Assembly: GCA_965546615.1 (NCBI GenBank)
Contig: CBEUVQ010000020.1
Location: 1-42,419 of the forward strand
Source of the DNA: CBEUVQ01 sp965546615
GTDB lineage: Bacteria; Bacillota; Desulfotomaculia; Desulfotomaculales; Desulfohalotomaculaceae
Direction of reading: 5' to 3'
DNA: 42,419 nt
Shown here: positions 16,901-24,479 of the stretch, one piece after another
Numbering within the stretch: the first letter of the stretch is position 1
How the letters are laid out: each line of letters begins with the position of its first letter
Made by a program: the position numbers and the translations under genes
The notes under the pieces: generated by a model
Database searches by the model: none
Told to the model about the DNA's origin: nothing
Seen by the model: only the letters and a program-made list of their open reading frames with translations

Positions 16901-17131
16901 GCCGGTGAAATACAGCTGGTGGTAAACACTCCTACCATGGGTAAAATACCGGCAAGAAGGGGCTTTAAACTGCGCCGCACAGCAGCGGAATACAAAGTGC
17001 CCTGCTTAACATCGCTGGACACCGCCCGCGTTATGGCGGTGGCATTGAAAAGTTTACAGCAGGGATCGGCACCGAAGCCGATTTGTTTGGCAGACTGTGT
17101 GATTAAAAACAGTGCTGCTGTAGGTAAATAA
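13919..17131 (+). CDS. carB: Carbamoyl-phosphate synthase large subunit
   Basis: 1070 residues, full length. Two homologous ATP-grasp halves begin at [21 protein letters not shown] (about residue 11) and [21 protein letters not shown] (about 557), followed by an allosteric MGS-like domain (about 935-1060). It makes carbamoyl phosphate from bicarbonate, ATP and ammonia for the next gene's product, argF. The small glutaminase subunit gene carA, normally adjacent, is absent; the gene before is argD. It must use CarA from elsewhere, such as a pyrimidine operon, or free ammonia. ATG follows GGGAGG at the argD end. Confidence 0.96.
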   Translation: [1070 protein letters not shown]

Positions 17132-17155
17132 GCATAATTTTTGGAGGGGTAAGCA

Positions 17156-18097
17156 TTGCTGATTTTACAAGAAAAATTTAAAGGCCGCGATTTACTTACG
17201 CTGGCCGATTACAGCAAAGATGACATTTTCACTTTGTTAAACACTGCCGTGGAAATAAAAAAACTGCACAAACAGAACATTCCTACCCCTTATCTGCAGG
17301 GCAAAACACTGGGCATGATTTTTCAAAAATCGTCCACCCGCACCAGAGTTTCTTTTGAAGTGGGGATGTATCAGCTGGGCGGGCAGGCATTGTTTTTATC
17401 CGACAAAGATATTCAGCTGGGACGAGGCGAAACGATAGCGGATACCGCCCGCGTGCTGTCCCGGTTTGTAAACGGCATTATGATTCGCACCTTTGCCCAA
17501 AGCGATGTGGAAGAGCTTGCCGAGTACGCCGACATTCCGGTAATTAACGGTTTAACCGACCTTACCCACCCCTGCCAGATTTTAGCTGATTTCTTAACTG
17601 TTCTGGAGTATAAAGGGCGGCTGACGGGATTGAAATTGGCTTATGTCGGTGACGGCAACAATATTGCTCATTCGCTGTTGATCGGCGGAGCAAAGGTAGG
17701 CATGCATGTAGCGGTGGCGTCGCCGGAAAACTACCGGCCGGACGGCATGATTGTTGATATCGCCCAACAGGCAGCGGATGAAAACGGCGGGGTAATTGAA
17801 ATTACTGACGACCCGGTGGCGGCGGTAACCGATGCCGACGTACTGGTAACGGATGTATGGGCCAGCATGGGGCAGGAGCAGGAGTTTACCGAGCGGGCGA
17901 AAGTATTTGCCCCCTACCGGTTAGACAGCCGACTGGCCGCACATGCAAAGCCGGATTACCTGTTTTTGCACTGCCTGCCCGCTCACCGTGGTGAAGAAGT
18001 AACGGCAGAGATTATCGACGGCCCGCATTCCGCAGTGTGGGATGAAGCGGAAAACCGCCTGCATGCGCAAAAAGCGGTGCTGGCGCTGCTGCTGTAA
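17156..18097 (+). CDS. argF: Ornithine carbamoyltransferase
   Basis: 313 residues; joins carbamoyl phosphate and ornithine to citrulline. The carbamoyl-phosphate motif is FQKSSTRTRVSFE (about residues 56-68), the ornithine-side motif is HCLPAHRGEEV (about 272-282), and the DLTHPCQILAD loop lies between. It starts with TTG six bases after GGAGGGG. It is the last gene of the first arg unit; about 100 AT-rich bases separate it from argG. Confidence 0.96.
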   Translation: MLILQEKFKGRDLLTLADYSKDDIFTLLNTAVEIKKLHKQNIPTPYLQGKTLGMIFQKSSTRTRVSFEVGMYQLGGQALFLSDKDIQLGRGETIADTARVLSRFVNGIMIRTFAQSDVEELAEYADIPVINGLTDLTHPCQILADFLTVLEYKGRLTGLKLAYVGDGNNIAHSLLIGGAKVGMHVAVASPENYRPDGMIVDIAQQAADENGGVIEITDDPVAAVTDADVLVTDVWASMGQEQEFTERAKVFAPYRLDSRLAAHAKPDYLFLHCLPAHRGEEVTAEIIDGPHSAVWDEAENRLHAQKAVLALLL

Positions 18098-18200
18098 CAG
18101 AGGTAATATTTTGTTATAAAATTTGCTGTAAGGTAGGAAAATAATAACTGGTGTAGAATAAATAATACTTGTTTTGGATAATTATTGATGAGGTGAGAAT

Positions 18201-19400
18201 ATGGCTAAAGTGGTACTCGCCTATTCAGGCGGGCTGGATACATCGATTATCATTACCTGGCTGAAGGAAAAGTACGGCTATGAAGTTATCGCCGTTACTG
18301 CCGATTTGGGTCAGGGAGAAGAACTTGCTCCGCTGGAAGAAAAGGCGCTGCAGAGCGGAGCGAGCAAAATCTACATTGAAGATTTGAGAAAAGAGTTCGT
18401 CACCGACTACATTTACCCCACACTGAAAGCAGGTGCCGTTTACGAAGGCAAATACCTGTTGGGTACTTCGATGGCTCGGCCGCTGATTTCTAAAAAGCTG
18501 GTGGAAATTGCCGAAAAAGAAGGGGCGGAAGCAATTGCCCACGGAGCGACCGGCAAAGGCAATGACCAGGTGCGCTTTGAGCTGGGCATTAAAGCGTTAA
18601 ACCCGGATTTAAAAATTATCGCTCCTTGGCGGGAGTGGGATATTCGTTCCCGTGAAGATGCCATCGACTATGCCGAGGCGCACGGCATTCCGGTGCCGGT
18701 GACCAAAAAAAGCATTTACAGCCGTGACCGCAACCTGTGGCATATCAGCCATGAAGGCGGCGATTTGGAAGATCCCTGGCTGGGAGCGCCGGATGATGTG
18801 CTGGTGCTGACGGTACCGCCGGAAAAAGCGCCGGACAAGCCGACGATTGTTGAACTGGAATTTGAGCAGGGTGTGCCGGTGAAATTGAACGGCGAAGCAC
18901 TTGATCCGGTAGCGATGCTGGAAAAATTAAACGACATCGGCGGGGCAAACGGTGTCGGTATTGTCGATATGGTAGAAAACCGCCTGGTAGGAATGAAATC
19001 CAGAGGGGTGTATGAAACACCGGGCGGCGCAATTTTAGTGCAGGCCCACCGTGAACTGGAACTGCTCACACTTGACCGCTTAACGCTGCACACCAAAGAG
19101 CAGCTGGCACTGAAATATGCCGAGCTGGTTTATGACGGCAACTGGTTTACCCCGCTGCGGGAAGCAATGGATGCCTTTGTAGATGTAACCCAGCGCAGCG
19201 TTACCGGTACAGTGAAGCTCAAACTGTACAAAGGCAATATCATTCCCTTTGGCGCTAAGTCCCGCTATTCACTGTACAACGAAGAATTTTCCACCTTTGG
19301 TGCCGATGAAGTTTACAACCAAAAGGATGCCGAAGGATTTATCAACCTGTTCGGCCTGCCGCTGAAAGTGCGGGCTTTGATGGAAAGAAAAAACAAATAA
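18201..19400 (+). CDS. argG: Argininosuccinate synthase
   Basis: 399 residues; condenses citrulline and aspartate using ATP. The PP-loop VLAYSGGLDTSI is at residues 5-16. HGATGKGNDQVRFELG and SPWLGAPDD-like regions (here DPWLGAPDD) are present. GAGGTGAG precedes the ATG. The 103-base gap before it contains no terminator I can see, so it may be read from the argC promoter, although the AT-rich stretch could hold a weak promoter of its own. Confidence 0.96.
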   Translation: MAKVVLAYSGGLDTSIIITWLKEKYGYEVIAVTADLGQGEELAPLEEKALQSGASKIYIEDLRKEFVTDYIYPTLKAGAVYEGKYLLGTSMARPLISKKLVEIAEKEGAEAIAHGATGKGNDQVRFELGIKALNPDLKIIAPWREWDIRSREDAIDYAEAHGIPVPVTKKSIYSRDRNLWHISHEGGDLEDPWLGAPDDVLVLTVPPEKAPDKPTIVELEFEQGVPVKLNGEALDPVAMLEKLNDIGGANGVGIVDMVENRLVGMKSRGVYETPGGAILVQAHRELELLTLDRLTLHTKEQLALKYAELVYDGNWFTPLREAMDAFVDVTQRSVTGTVKLKLYKGNIIPFGAKSRYSLYNEEFSTFGADEVYNQKDAEGFINLFGLPLKVRALMERKNK

Positions 19401-19430
19401 TTTAACAGATTAACAAAGGAGAACTGCCGC

Positions 19431-20798
19431 ATGAAACTTTGGGGTGGGCGCTTTCAGCGCACCAATGACCGGCTGATGGAGGATTTTCATTCCTCCATTT
19501 CTTTTGACCAGCGCTTGTACAAATACGATATCACCGGCAGCATTGCACATGCCAAAATGCTCGCTAAAGCAGGTGTGATCAGCGAGCGTGATGCGGAACA
19601 AATTACTGCCGGGTTAAAAGAAATTCTCGCCGACATTGAAGCGGGCAGAGCAGAGTTTGACGTTTCTGCGGAAGATATCCACATGAACGTGGAAAAGCTC
19701 TTGATTGAGCGCATCGGTGATGTCGGCAAAAAACTGCATACCGCGCGCAGCCGCAACGACCAGGTGGCTTTGGACATCCGCATGTTTATGAAAGACGAGC
19801 TGAAGCAGATTGGTGGGTTATTAACGGCACTGCGGGATACGCTGTTGGATTTGGCTGAAAAGCACACCGAAACGGTGATGCCGGGTTACACCCACCTGCA
19901 GCGAGCGCAGCCGATTACCTTTGCCCATCATTTGCTGGCTTATGTGCAGATGTTTCAGCGCGACATTGAGCGGCTGCAGGACTGCTATAAGCGTACCGAC
20001 GTCATGCCGTTGGGTTCAGGCGCGTTGGCGGGCACAACCTTCCCGATTGACCGCAGCTTTACTGCCAAGGAGCTGGGCTTTGCTCAAATCAGCGAAAATA
20101 CCATGGATGGTGTGAGCGACCGCGATTTTGCGGTGGAATTCTGCGCTGCCGCCTCGCTGATTATGATGCATTTAAGCCGTTTTTGTGAGGAAATTGTTCT
20201 TTGGTCTTCGGCGGAGTACGATTTTGTAGAGCTGGATGATGCTTACAGCACCGGTTCCAGCATTATGCCGCAGAAGAAAAATCCCGATCCGGCGGAATTA
20301 ATTCGCGGAAAAACCGGCCGGGTTTACGGAGATTTAATTACCCTTTTAACAATGCTGAAAGGCCTGCCGATGGCTTACAATAAAGACATGCAGGAAGATA
20401 AAGAAGCATTGTTTGATGCCGTTGACACGGTGAAAAAATGCCTGATGGTTTTCCGGCCGATGATTGCTACCATGAAGGTAAAATCAGCGAACATGGCGGA
20501 AGCTGCCCGCGGCGGTTTTACCAACGCCACCGATCTTGCAGATTACCTGGTGCAAAAAGGCATTCCTTTCCGCCGGGCGCACGAAATTGTCGGGCAGGCA
20601 GTGCTGTACTGCATTCAGCACAACAAAGCGCTGGAAGAACTGTCGCTTGATGAATTTAAAGAGCTGGATGCCTGCATTGAAGAAGATGTGTATCAAGCAA
20701 TCAGTGTGGAGCACTGTGTGCGTGCCCGGAAAGTGCCGGGCGGCCCTGCGCCCGAGGCGGTAAAGCAGGCGATTGCCAATGCCCGGTCGCGCCGTTAA
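19431..20798 (+). CDS. argH: Argininosuccinate lyase
   Basis: 455 residues; splits argininosuccinate into arginine and fumarate. The superfamily signature GSSIMPQKKNPDP is near residues 276-288. The start MKLWGGRFQ and the HTARSRNDQVALD region are diagnostic. AAGGAG precedes the ATG, 30 bases after argG. It closes the arginine cluster and is followed by a bidirectional terminator. Confidence 0.97.
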   Translation: MKLWGGRFQRTNDRLMEDFHSSISFDQRLYKYDITGSIAHAKMLAKAGVISERDAEQITAGLKEILADIEAGRAEFDVSAEDIHMNVEKLLIERIGDVGKKLHTARSRNDQVALDIRMFMKDELKQIGGLLTALRDTLLDLAEKHTETVMPGYTHLQRAQPITFAHHLLAYVQMFQRDIERLQDCYKRTDVMPLGSGALAGTTFPIDRSFTAKELGFAQISENTMDGVSDRDFAVEFCAAASLIMMHLSRFCEEIVLWSSAEYDFVELDDAYSTGSSIMPQKKNPDPAELIRGKTGRVYGDLITLLTMLKGLPMAYNKDMQEDKEALFDAVDTVKKCLMVFRPMIATMKVKSANMAEAARGGFTNATDLADYLVQKGIPFRRAHEIVGQAVLYCIQHNKALEELSLDEFKELDACIEEDVYQAISVEHCVRARKVPGGPAPEAVKQAIANARSRR

Positions 20799-20855
20799 AA
20801 TCGCTGTACAATACTGTCGGCGGTGCCGGTTAGGATAAACCGCCCGCTGTATAAA

Positions 20856-20890
20856 ACAAAAAGCTCGTTCCAGCGGAACGAGCTTTTTGT
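20856..20890. terminator. Bidirectional terminator between argH and the convergent ABC operon
   Basis: A perfect 16-base inverted repeat (20856-20871 and 20875-20890) with a three-base loop AGC and A/T runs at both ends. It serves argH on the plus strand and the ABC transporter genes on the minus strand. Confidence 0.92.
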
Positions 20891-20891
20891 G

Positions 20892-21689
20892 CTAATTTGC
20901 CAGCAGCATGCGGTCGTTGTTCATCGCCATACCGCTGGCCTTTTTGAACATTTCCAATAAATCCGGCACTTTGGTGCTGCTGCGTTTTTTGCCGCTTAAA
21001 TCTAAAATAATCCGTCCTTCGTGCATCATAACGGTGCGGTTGCCGATGCGCAGCGCATCTTCCATATTGTGTGTCACCATTAGCGTGGTTAAATGATGCT
21101 TTTTAATAATTTCTTCAGTCAGCTGAAGCACTTTTTGCCCGGTGTTGGGGTCGAGTGCGGCGGTATGTTCATCCAGCAGCAGCACCTTCGGCGGCACCAG
21201 TGTGGCCATCAGCAGTGTCAGTGCCTGCCGCTGCCCGCCGGACAGCAGTCCTACTTTAGTGGATAGCCGGTTTTCCAAACCCAATCCCAGCAGGCTGAGC
21301 TGTTCTTTAAAAAAGTCGCGCTGCTGCCACCTGATTCCGCGGCGCAGCCGGCGCTTAACTCCCCGCTTTAACGCCATTGATAAATTTTCTTCTATCGTCA
21401 TGGAAGCGGCGGTGCCCATCATCGGGTCTTGAAACACTCGGCCGATAAAAGCCGCCCGGGCATGCTCCGGCAGCGTATGAATCGGGCTGCCGTCAATACT
21501 TATCCTGCCTTCATCTGCGGTATAAACACCGGCAATCATGTTCAGCAAAGTTGATTTACCGGCACCGTTGCCGCCGATTACCGTCACTACGTCGCCGGGT
21601 TTTAATTCCAATGACACGCCGTTCAGCGCCACCCGTTCGTTAACACTCCCCGGATTAAAGGTTTTTCTGATTTCTTCAATTAGCAGCAC
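20892..21689 (-). CDS. ABC transporter ATP-binding protein (COG1101-type, TrpZ-like)
   Basis: 265-residue ATPase. Walker A is GGNGAGKST (39-47), signature LLSGGQRQALTLL, Walker B VLLLDEHTAALDP and switch His in MVTHNMEDAL. The unusual Walker B with His after Glu (DEHTAALDP) marks the group that pairs with COG2984 binding proteins. I place the start at GTG 21689, nine bases after GGGGG inside the end of the permease gene; a TTG at 21698 is closer to that site. Third gene of a minus-strand importer operon. Confidence 0.85.
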   Translation of the reverse strand: MLLIEEIRKTFNPGSVNERVALNGVSLELKPGDVVTVIGGNGAGKSTLLNMIAGVYTADEGRISIDGSPIHTLPEHARAAFIGRVFQDPMMGTAASMTIEENLSMALKRGVKRRLRRGIRWQQRDFFKEQLSLLGLGLENRLSTKVGLLSGGQRQALTLLMATLVPPKVLLLDEHTAALDPNTGQKVLQLTEEIIKKHHLTTLMVTHNMEDALRIGNRTVMMHEGRIILDLSGKKRSSTKVPDLLEMFKKASGMAMNNDRMLLAN

Positions 21690-21690
21690 G

Positions 21691-22590
21691 CTATACAACC
21701 CCCTTTCCGGGATTTAGACGAGTTTTTAACTTTTGCTTAATCATCGGTGAAGACATCGCCAGTACCACCAAAACAGCGGTAAATAGTTTCAAATCAGTTG
21801 TCGGTAAGCCCATTCTCATAACCAGAGCGATTACAGCGCGATAAATAATTGAGCCGCAGATTACCGCTGTCAGTGTGCGCAGCAAACCACCCTGCCCGAT
21901 AACCACTTCACCGACAATTACCGAAGCAAGACCGACAACAATCATGCCGATGCCCATGCCGGCATCGCTGAAACTTTGATACTGGGCAACCAATGCCCCG
22001 GATAACGCCACTAAACCGTTGCCCAACGCCAAACCTAAGATTTTCATATTGTCGGTGTTTACGCCAAGACTGCGGATCATGCGTTCGTTATCGCCGGTGG
22101 CCCGCAGCGCCATGCCGATTTCTGTCTGCAGGAACATATACATAAGACAGCACAGCACTGCCACTGCGGCCAAGCTGAGAGTAATAACCGCCAGTTCTTG
22201 GGGCACACCTATCCCGGCAACGCCGGTATAAACGGTATCCATGCGCAGCAGCGAAATCATTGATTTGCCGCCCATCACCCTAAGGTTAACGGAATATAAC
22301 GCAATCATCATTAAAATACCGGAGAGCAGCGGGGCAATCTTTAATTTAGTGTTTAACAACCCGGTTAACAGGCCGGCAAGTATGCCGCACACCAAAGCCA
22401 ACATCGTTCCCAGCCAGGGATCGTAACCGTCAAAAATCAACCTTGCTGCTACCGCCGCTCCCAAGGTGAAGCTGCCGTCAACAGTTAAGTCGGGAAAATC
22501 CAGTACCCGGAAGGTAATATATACCCCCAGCACCATGATCCCCCAAAGTAAACCTTGTTCCAGTATTCCTAGCCAAACACCTGCTGTCAT
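21691..22590 (-). CDS. ABC transporter permease (COG4120-type, TrpY-like)
   Basis: 299-residue membrane protein with about eight to nine hydrophobic segments, such as GLLWGIMVLGVYITF, MLALVCGILAGLLTGLL and LTAVICGSIIYRAVIALV. FRVLDFPDLTVDGSFTLGAA and GLALGNGLVALSGALVAQYQ are typical of permeases related to the branched-chain amino acid (LivH-like) class. It forms the channel for the importer. The stop overlaps the ribosome binding region of the ATPase gene, and it starts nine bases after the binding-protein gene. Confidence 0.87.
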   Translation of the reverse strand: MTAGVWLGILEQGLLWGIMVLGVYITFRVLDFPDLTVDGSFTLGAAVAARLIFDGYDPWLGTMLALVCGILAGLLTGLLNTKLKIAPLLSGILMMIALYSVNLRVMGGKSMISLLRMDTVYTGVAGIGVPQELAVITLSLAAVAVLCCLMYMFLQTEIGMALRATGDNERMIRSLGVNTDNMKILGLALGNGLVALSGALVAQYQSFSDAGMGIGMIVVGLASVIVGEVVIGQGGLLRTLTAVICGSIIYRAVIALVMRMGLPTTDLKLFTAVLVVLAMSSPMIKQKLKTRLNPGKGVV

Positions 22591-22599
22591 TAAATCACC

Positions 22600-23589
22600 T
22601 TATTCCAATAATTTTGCTTTTGCTTTAATTTCCTCCGGAACGGTTACACCCATTCTTTCCGCTGCTTTTAAGTTAATTACCAAATCAGAACCGGGCTGGC
22701 CTTGAACAGCCATATCGGCGGGATTTTCACCGTTCAATACTTTTACTGCCATTTCGCCGGTTGTGCGTCCCAGCTGGTAATATTCAATGCCTACCGTAGC
22801 GAGCGCACCGTTTTTAACAATATCCGCTTCACCTGCAAAAACAGGGATTTTGTTTTCTTCAGCCACTTTCAGCACTGCGGATAACGATGATATTACCATG
22901 TTATCGGTGGGTATGTAAATACTGTCGACGCGGCCGACCAGCGATTGAGCGGCCTGCATTACTTCACTGGTGGCAGTGACCGTTACTTTTACCAACTCCA
23001 ATCCCAAGCCGGGGGCGACTTCTTCCGCTTTTTCCACCTGCACCAGAGAATTGATTTCGCTGGAATTGTAGATTATCCCAACCTTTTCGGCTGTGGGAAC
23101 AATTTCCTTTACCAATTTAAGCTGATCTTCCACCGGGTTCATGTCCGTTGTGCCGGTGACGTTGGTGCCGGGTTTTTCCATGCTGTGCACCAGCTTGGCA
23201 CTTACCGGGTCGGTAACGGCGGTAATTAAAATGGGAATATCGTCGGTTTCATTGGCCATTGCCATAGCCGAAGGGGTAGCGACCGCCAGCACCAAATCAC
23301 ATTTATCCTGCACAAATTTGCGGGCAATAGTCTGCAGGTTGGCCTGGTCGTTTTGGGCATTTTGATAATCAACAATTAAGTTTTCCCCTTCAACGTAGCC
23401 GTTTTCTTTTAATACCTCCAAAAATCCTTCGCGGGCGGCGTCAAGTGCGGGGTGTTCAACAATTTGAATAATGCCGAGCTTAACAGCTTCGTTGGCATCG
23501 GTATCTGCAGATGTATTTTCCTCGCTGCCGCAGCCGCTTAAAACAAAAAGCATAAGCGCTGTCAGTAAAAAAACCACTGTCTTTTTCAT
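22600..23589 (-). CDS. ABC transporter substrate-binding lipoprotein (COG2984-type, TrpX-like)
   Basis: 329 residues. The N-terminus is a lipoprotein signal (MKKTVVFLLTALMLFVLSGC) with lipid-modified Cys20, anchoring it to the outer face of the membrane. KLGIIQIVEHPALDAAREGF and the later TTDMNPVEDQLKLVKEIVP are typical of the family. I chose the ATG at 23589 because AAGGAGG lies just upstream and the signal peptide begins there. Relatives in streptococci and other Bacillota import aromatic amino acids, but substrates differ, so I leave the substrate open. It is the first gene of the operon and has a long structured leader. Confidence 0.9.
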   Translation of the reverse strand: MKKTVVFLLTALMLFVLSGCGSEENTSADTDANEAVKLGIIQIVEHPALDAAREGFLEVLKENGYVEGENLIVDYQNAQNDQANLQTIARKFVQDKCDLVLAVATPSAMAMANETDDIPILITAVTDPVSAKLVHSMEKPGTNVTGTTDMNPVEDQLKLVKEIVPTAEKVGIIYNSSEINSLVQVEKAEEVAPGLGLELVKVTVTATSEVMQAAQSLVGRVDSIYIPTDNMVISSLSAVLKVAEENKIPVFAGEADIVKNGALATVGIEYYQLGRTTGEMAVKVLNGENPADMAVQGQPGSDLVINLKAAERMGVTVPEEIKAKAKLLE

Positions 23590-23696
23590 TTGTTCAGCCT
23601 CCTTAGTTTTTTCGTCAAGGCACTGTGTTTTTATAAACAAAGCGGGTAATTACCGTTTGCTGCTGTCAGTACCTTAACAGTGTAAGTCTGTAAATA

Positions 23697-23724
23697 TAAA
23701 AAAAGCTCCCTGAACGGAAGCTTT
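23697..23724 (-). terminator. Attenuator-type terminator in the leader of the ABC importer operon
   Basis: On the minus strand AAAGCTTCC pairs with GGGAGCTTT (one G-T pair, loop GTTCA), followed by a run of Ts. It lies about 110 bases before the first gene and downstream of the promoter, so it must be read through for expression. Confidence 0.75.
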
Positions 23725-23770
23725 AATTGACAAAATTGTCACAGCTAAAACAAAAAGATACACGAGTACC

Positions 23771-23853
23771 CTACTGCCGTCCTACCGTTCTCTACCGTGC
23801 TGAGCTGTTAAATTGTGCGTGATTGTAAAAACCGCCAACCGTTCTTCTGTGCT
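23771..23853 (-). promoter_or_regulatory. Unclassified leader RNA element with two repeat copies
   Basis: Two related copies lie in the leader, read on the minus strand. Copy A (23853-23832) runs AGCACAGAAGAACGGTTGG then CGG; copy B (23801-23777) runs AGCACGGTAGAGAACGGTAG then GACGG. Both contain GAACGG, which is complementary to the CCGTTC that forms part of the attenuator stem and loop (23717-23712). Pairing would break the terminator. ACAGCT and AGCTGT further flank copy B as a closing stem. I do not recognise this as a T-box or any named riboswitch. Confidence 0.5.
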
Positions 23854-23871
23854 AACTTTTCGCTACAAATA

Positions 23872-23900
23872 ATGTTATTATATCGTCAATTAACTGTCAA
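23872..23900 (-). promoter_or_regulatory. Promoter of the ABC importer operon
   Basis: On the minus strand TTGACA (23900-23895), a 17-base spacer and TAACAT (23877-23872). A TATAAT overlaps this region but lacks a -35 at proper spacing. The transcript would begin near 23865, about 12 bases before repeat copy A. Confidence 0.55.
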
Positions 23901-23951
23901 GATATTGTATTCCGTCTTGACAGGAAATTACTACCAGGGGCAAACAAGTGT

Positions 23952-23968
23952 ATAATTTTCAAAATTAT
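23952..23968. promoter_or_regulatory. AT-rich palindrome between divergent operons, possible CodY-type operator
   Basis: ATAATTTTCAAAATTAT is a perfect inverted repeat with 8-base arms around one base. It lies 19 bases upstream of the -35 of the ilv-leu promoter P1. It contains AATTTTC, the left half of the CodY consensus, but lacks the WG centre, so the regulator is uncertain. Confidence 0.35.
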
Positions 23969-23987
23969 CTTTTAATTTTGTGCATTA

Positions 23988-24016
23988 TTGACACCTTGCC
24001 GTTCTGACAGTATACT
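23988..24016 (+). promoter_or_regulatory. Promoter P1 of the ilv-leu leader region
   Basis: TTGACA (23988-23993), a 17-base spacer and TATACT (24011-24016), a near-perfect sigma-A promoter 26 bases before the first T-box. Confidence 0.88.
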
Positions 24017-24042
24017 CATAATTAACTTAACTGCAAATTAAA

Positions 24043-24319
24043 GTGATGACAGGGATAGTTGCTTGAAACTGAGCTCCAGAGAGCCGGGGGAGCTGGGAAC
24101 CGGCGCTTAAGACAGGCATTGATCACCCTCGAGCTGTCGGCTGAAAGGCATATGCCGAGTAAGTGCGGCCGGGTTGAGGAACCCGTTAACAAAACCGTGT
24201 CTATCGACGACACTTTAAAGTGGTACCCTTTTTGTGGTGCAAGCAGGGTGGTAACGCGCAAGGAATACCTCTCGTCCCTGGTAGATTTATCTGCCGGCGT
24301 CGAGAGGTTTTATTATTTT
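24043..24319 (+). promoter_or_regulatory. T-box riboswitch 1, isoleucine specifier (AUC)
   Basis: Stem I begins with GTGATGACAGGG. The lower stem AGGG/CCCT fixes the specifier as ATC at 24122-24124, followed by the usual A, so it reads tRNA-Ile. The antitermination bulge is AGGGTGGTAACGCG (24245-24258), whose variable base T pairs with an A discriminator as in tRNA-Ile. The terminator is CCTCTCG (24268-24274) with CGAGAGG (24301-24307) and a T-rich tail. Uncharged tRNA-Ile should allow readthrough. Confidence 0.93.
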
Positions 24320-24406
24320 AAATATGCCAGGCAGCGTTTTTGACCGTTCTGCACCGGGTGTGCCTGCAGCTAATGCAAAAATTTCGGCTTTCTATAAAAT
24401 TTATTC

Positions 24407-24435
24407 TTGACACATTTGACTGCAGCCAGTATACT
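24407..24435 (+). promoter_or_regulatory. Promoter P2 between the two T-boxes
   Basis: TTGACA (24407-24412), a 17-base spacer and TATACT (24430-24435), with the same -35 and -10 boxes as P1. It allows transcripts that carry only the second T-box. Confidence 0.88.
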
Positions 24436-24479
24436 GGTTATTAAATTTTTAGTGCAGAAAACAATTTATTAACCAGTAA

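Noticed and set aside
18098..18200. Separate promoter and ARG box for argG
   Set aside because: The gap is AT-rich and contains loose half-matches, but no -35/-10 pair with proper spacing and no convincing operator.
23750..23801. tRNA-like D-arm (AGCTCAGCACGGTAGAG) on the minus strand
   Set aside because: It resembles a D-arm, but there is no T-arm GGTTCGA motif, no acceptor stem and no anticodon arm, so it is not a tRNA gene.
23771..23801. Repeated TAG triplets resembling a TRAP binding site in the importer leader
   Set aside because: The TAG triplets are 7-8 bases apart and only three in number, whereas TRAP needs about eleven NAG repeats spaced 2-3 bases.
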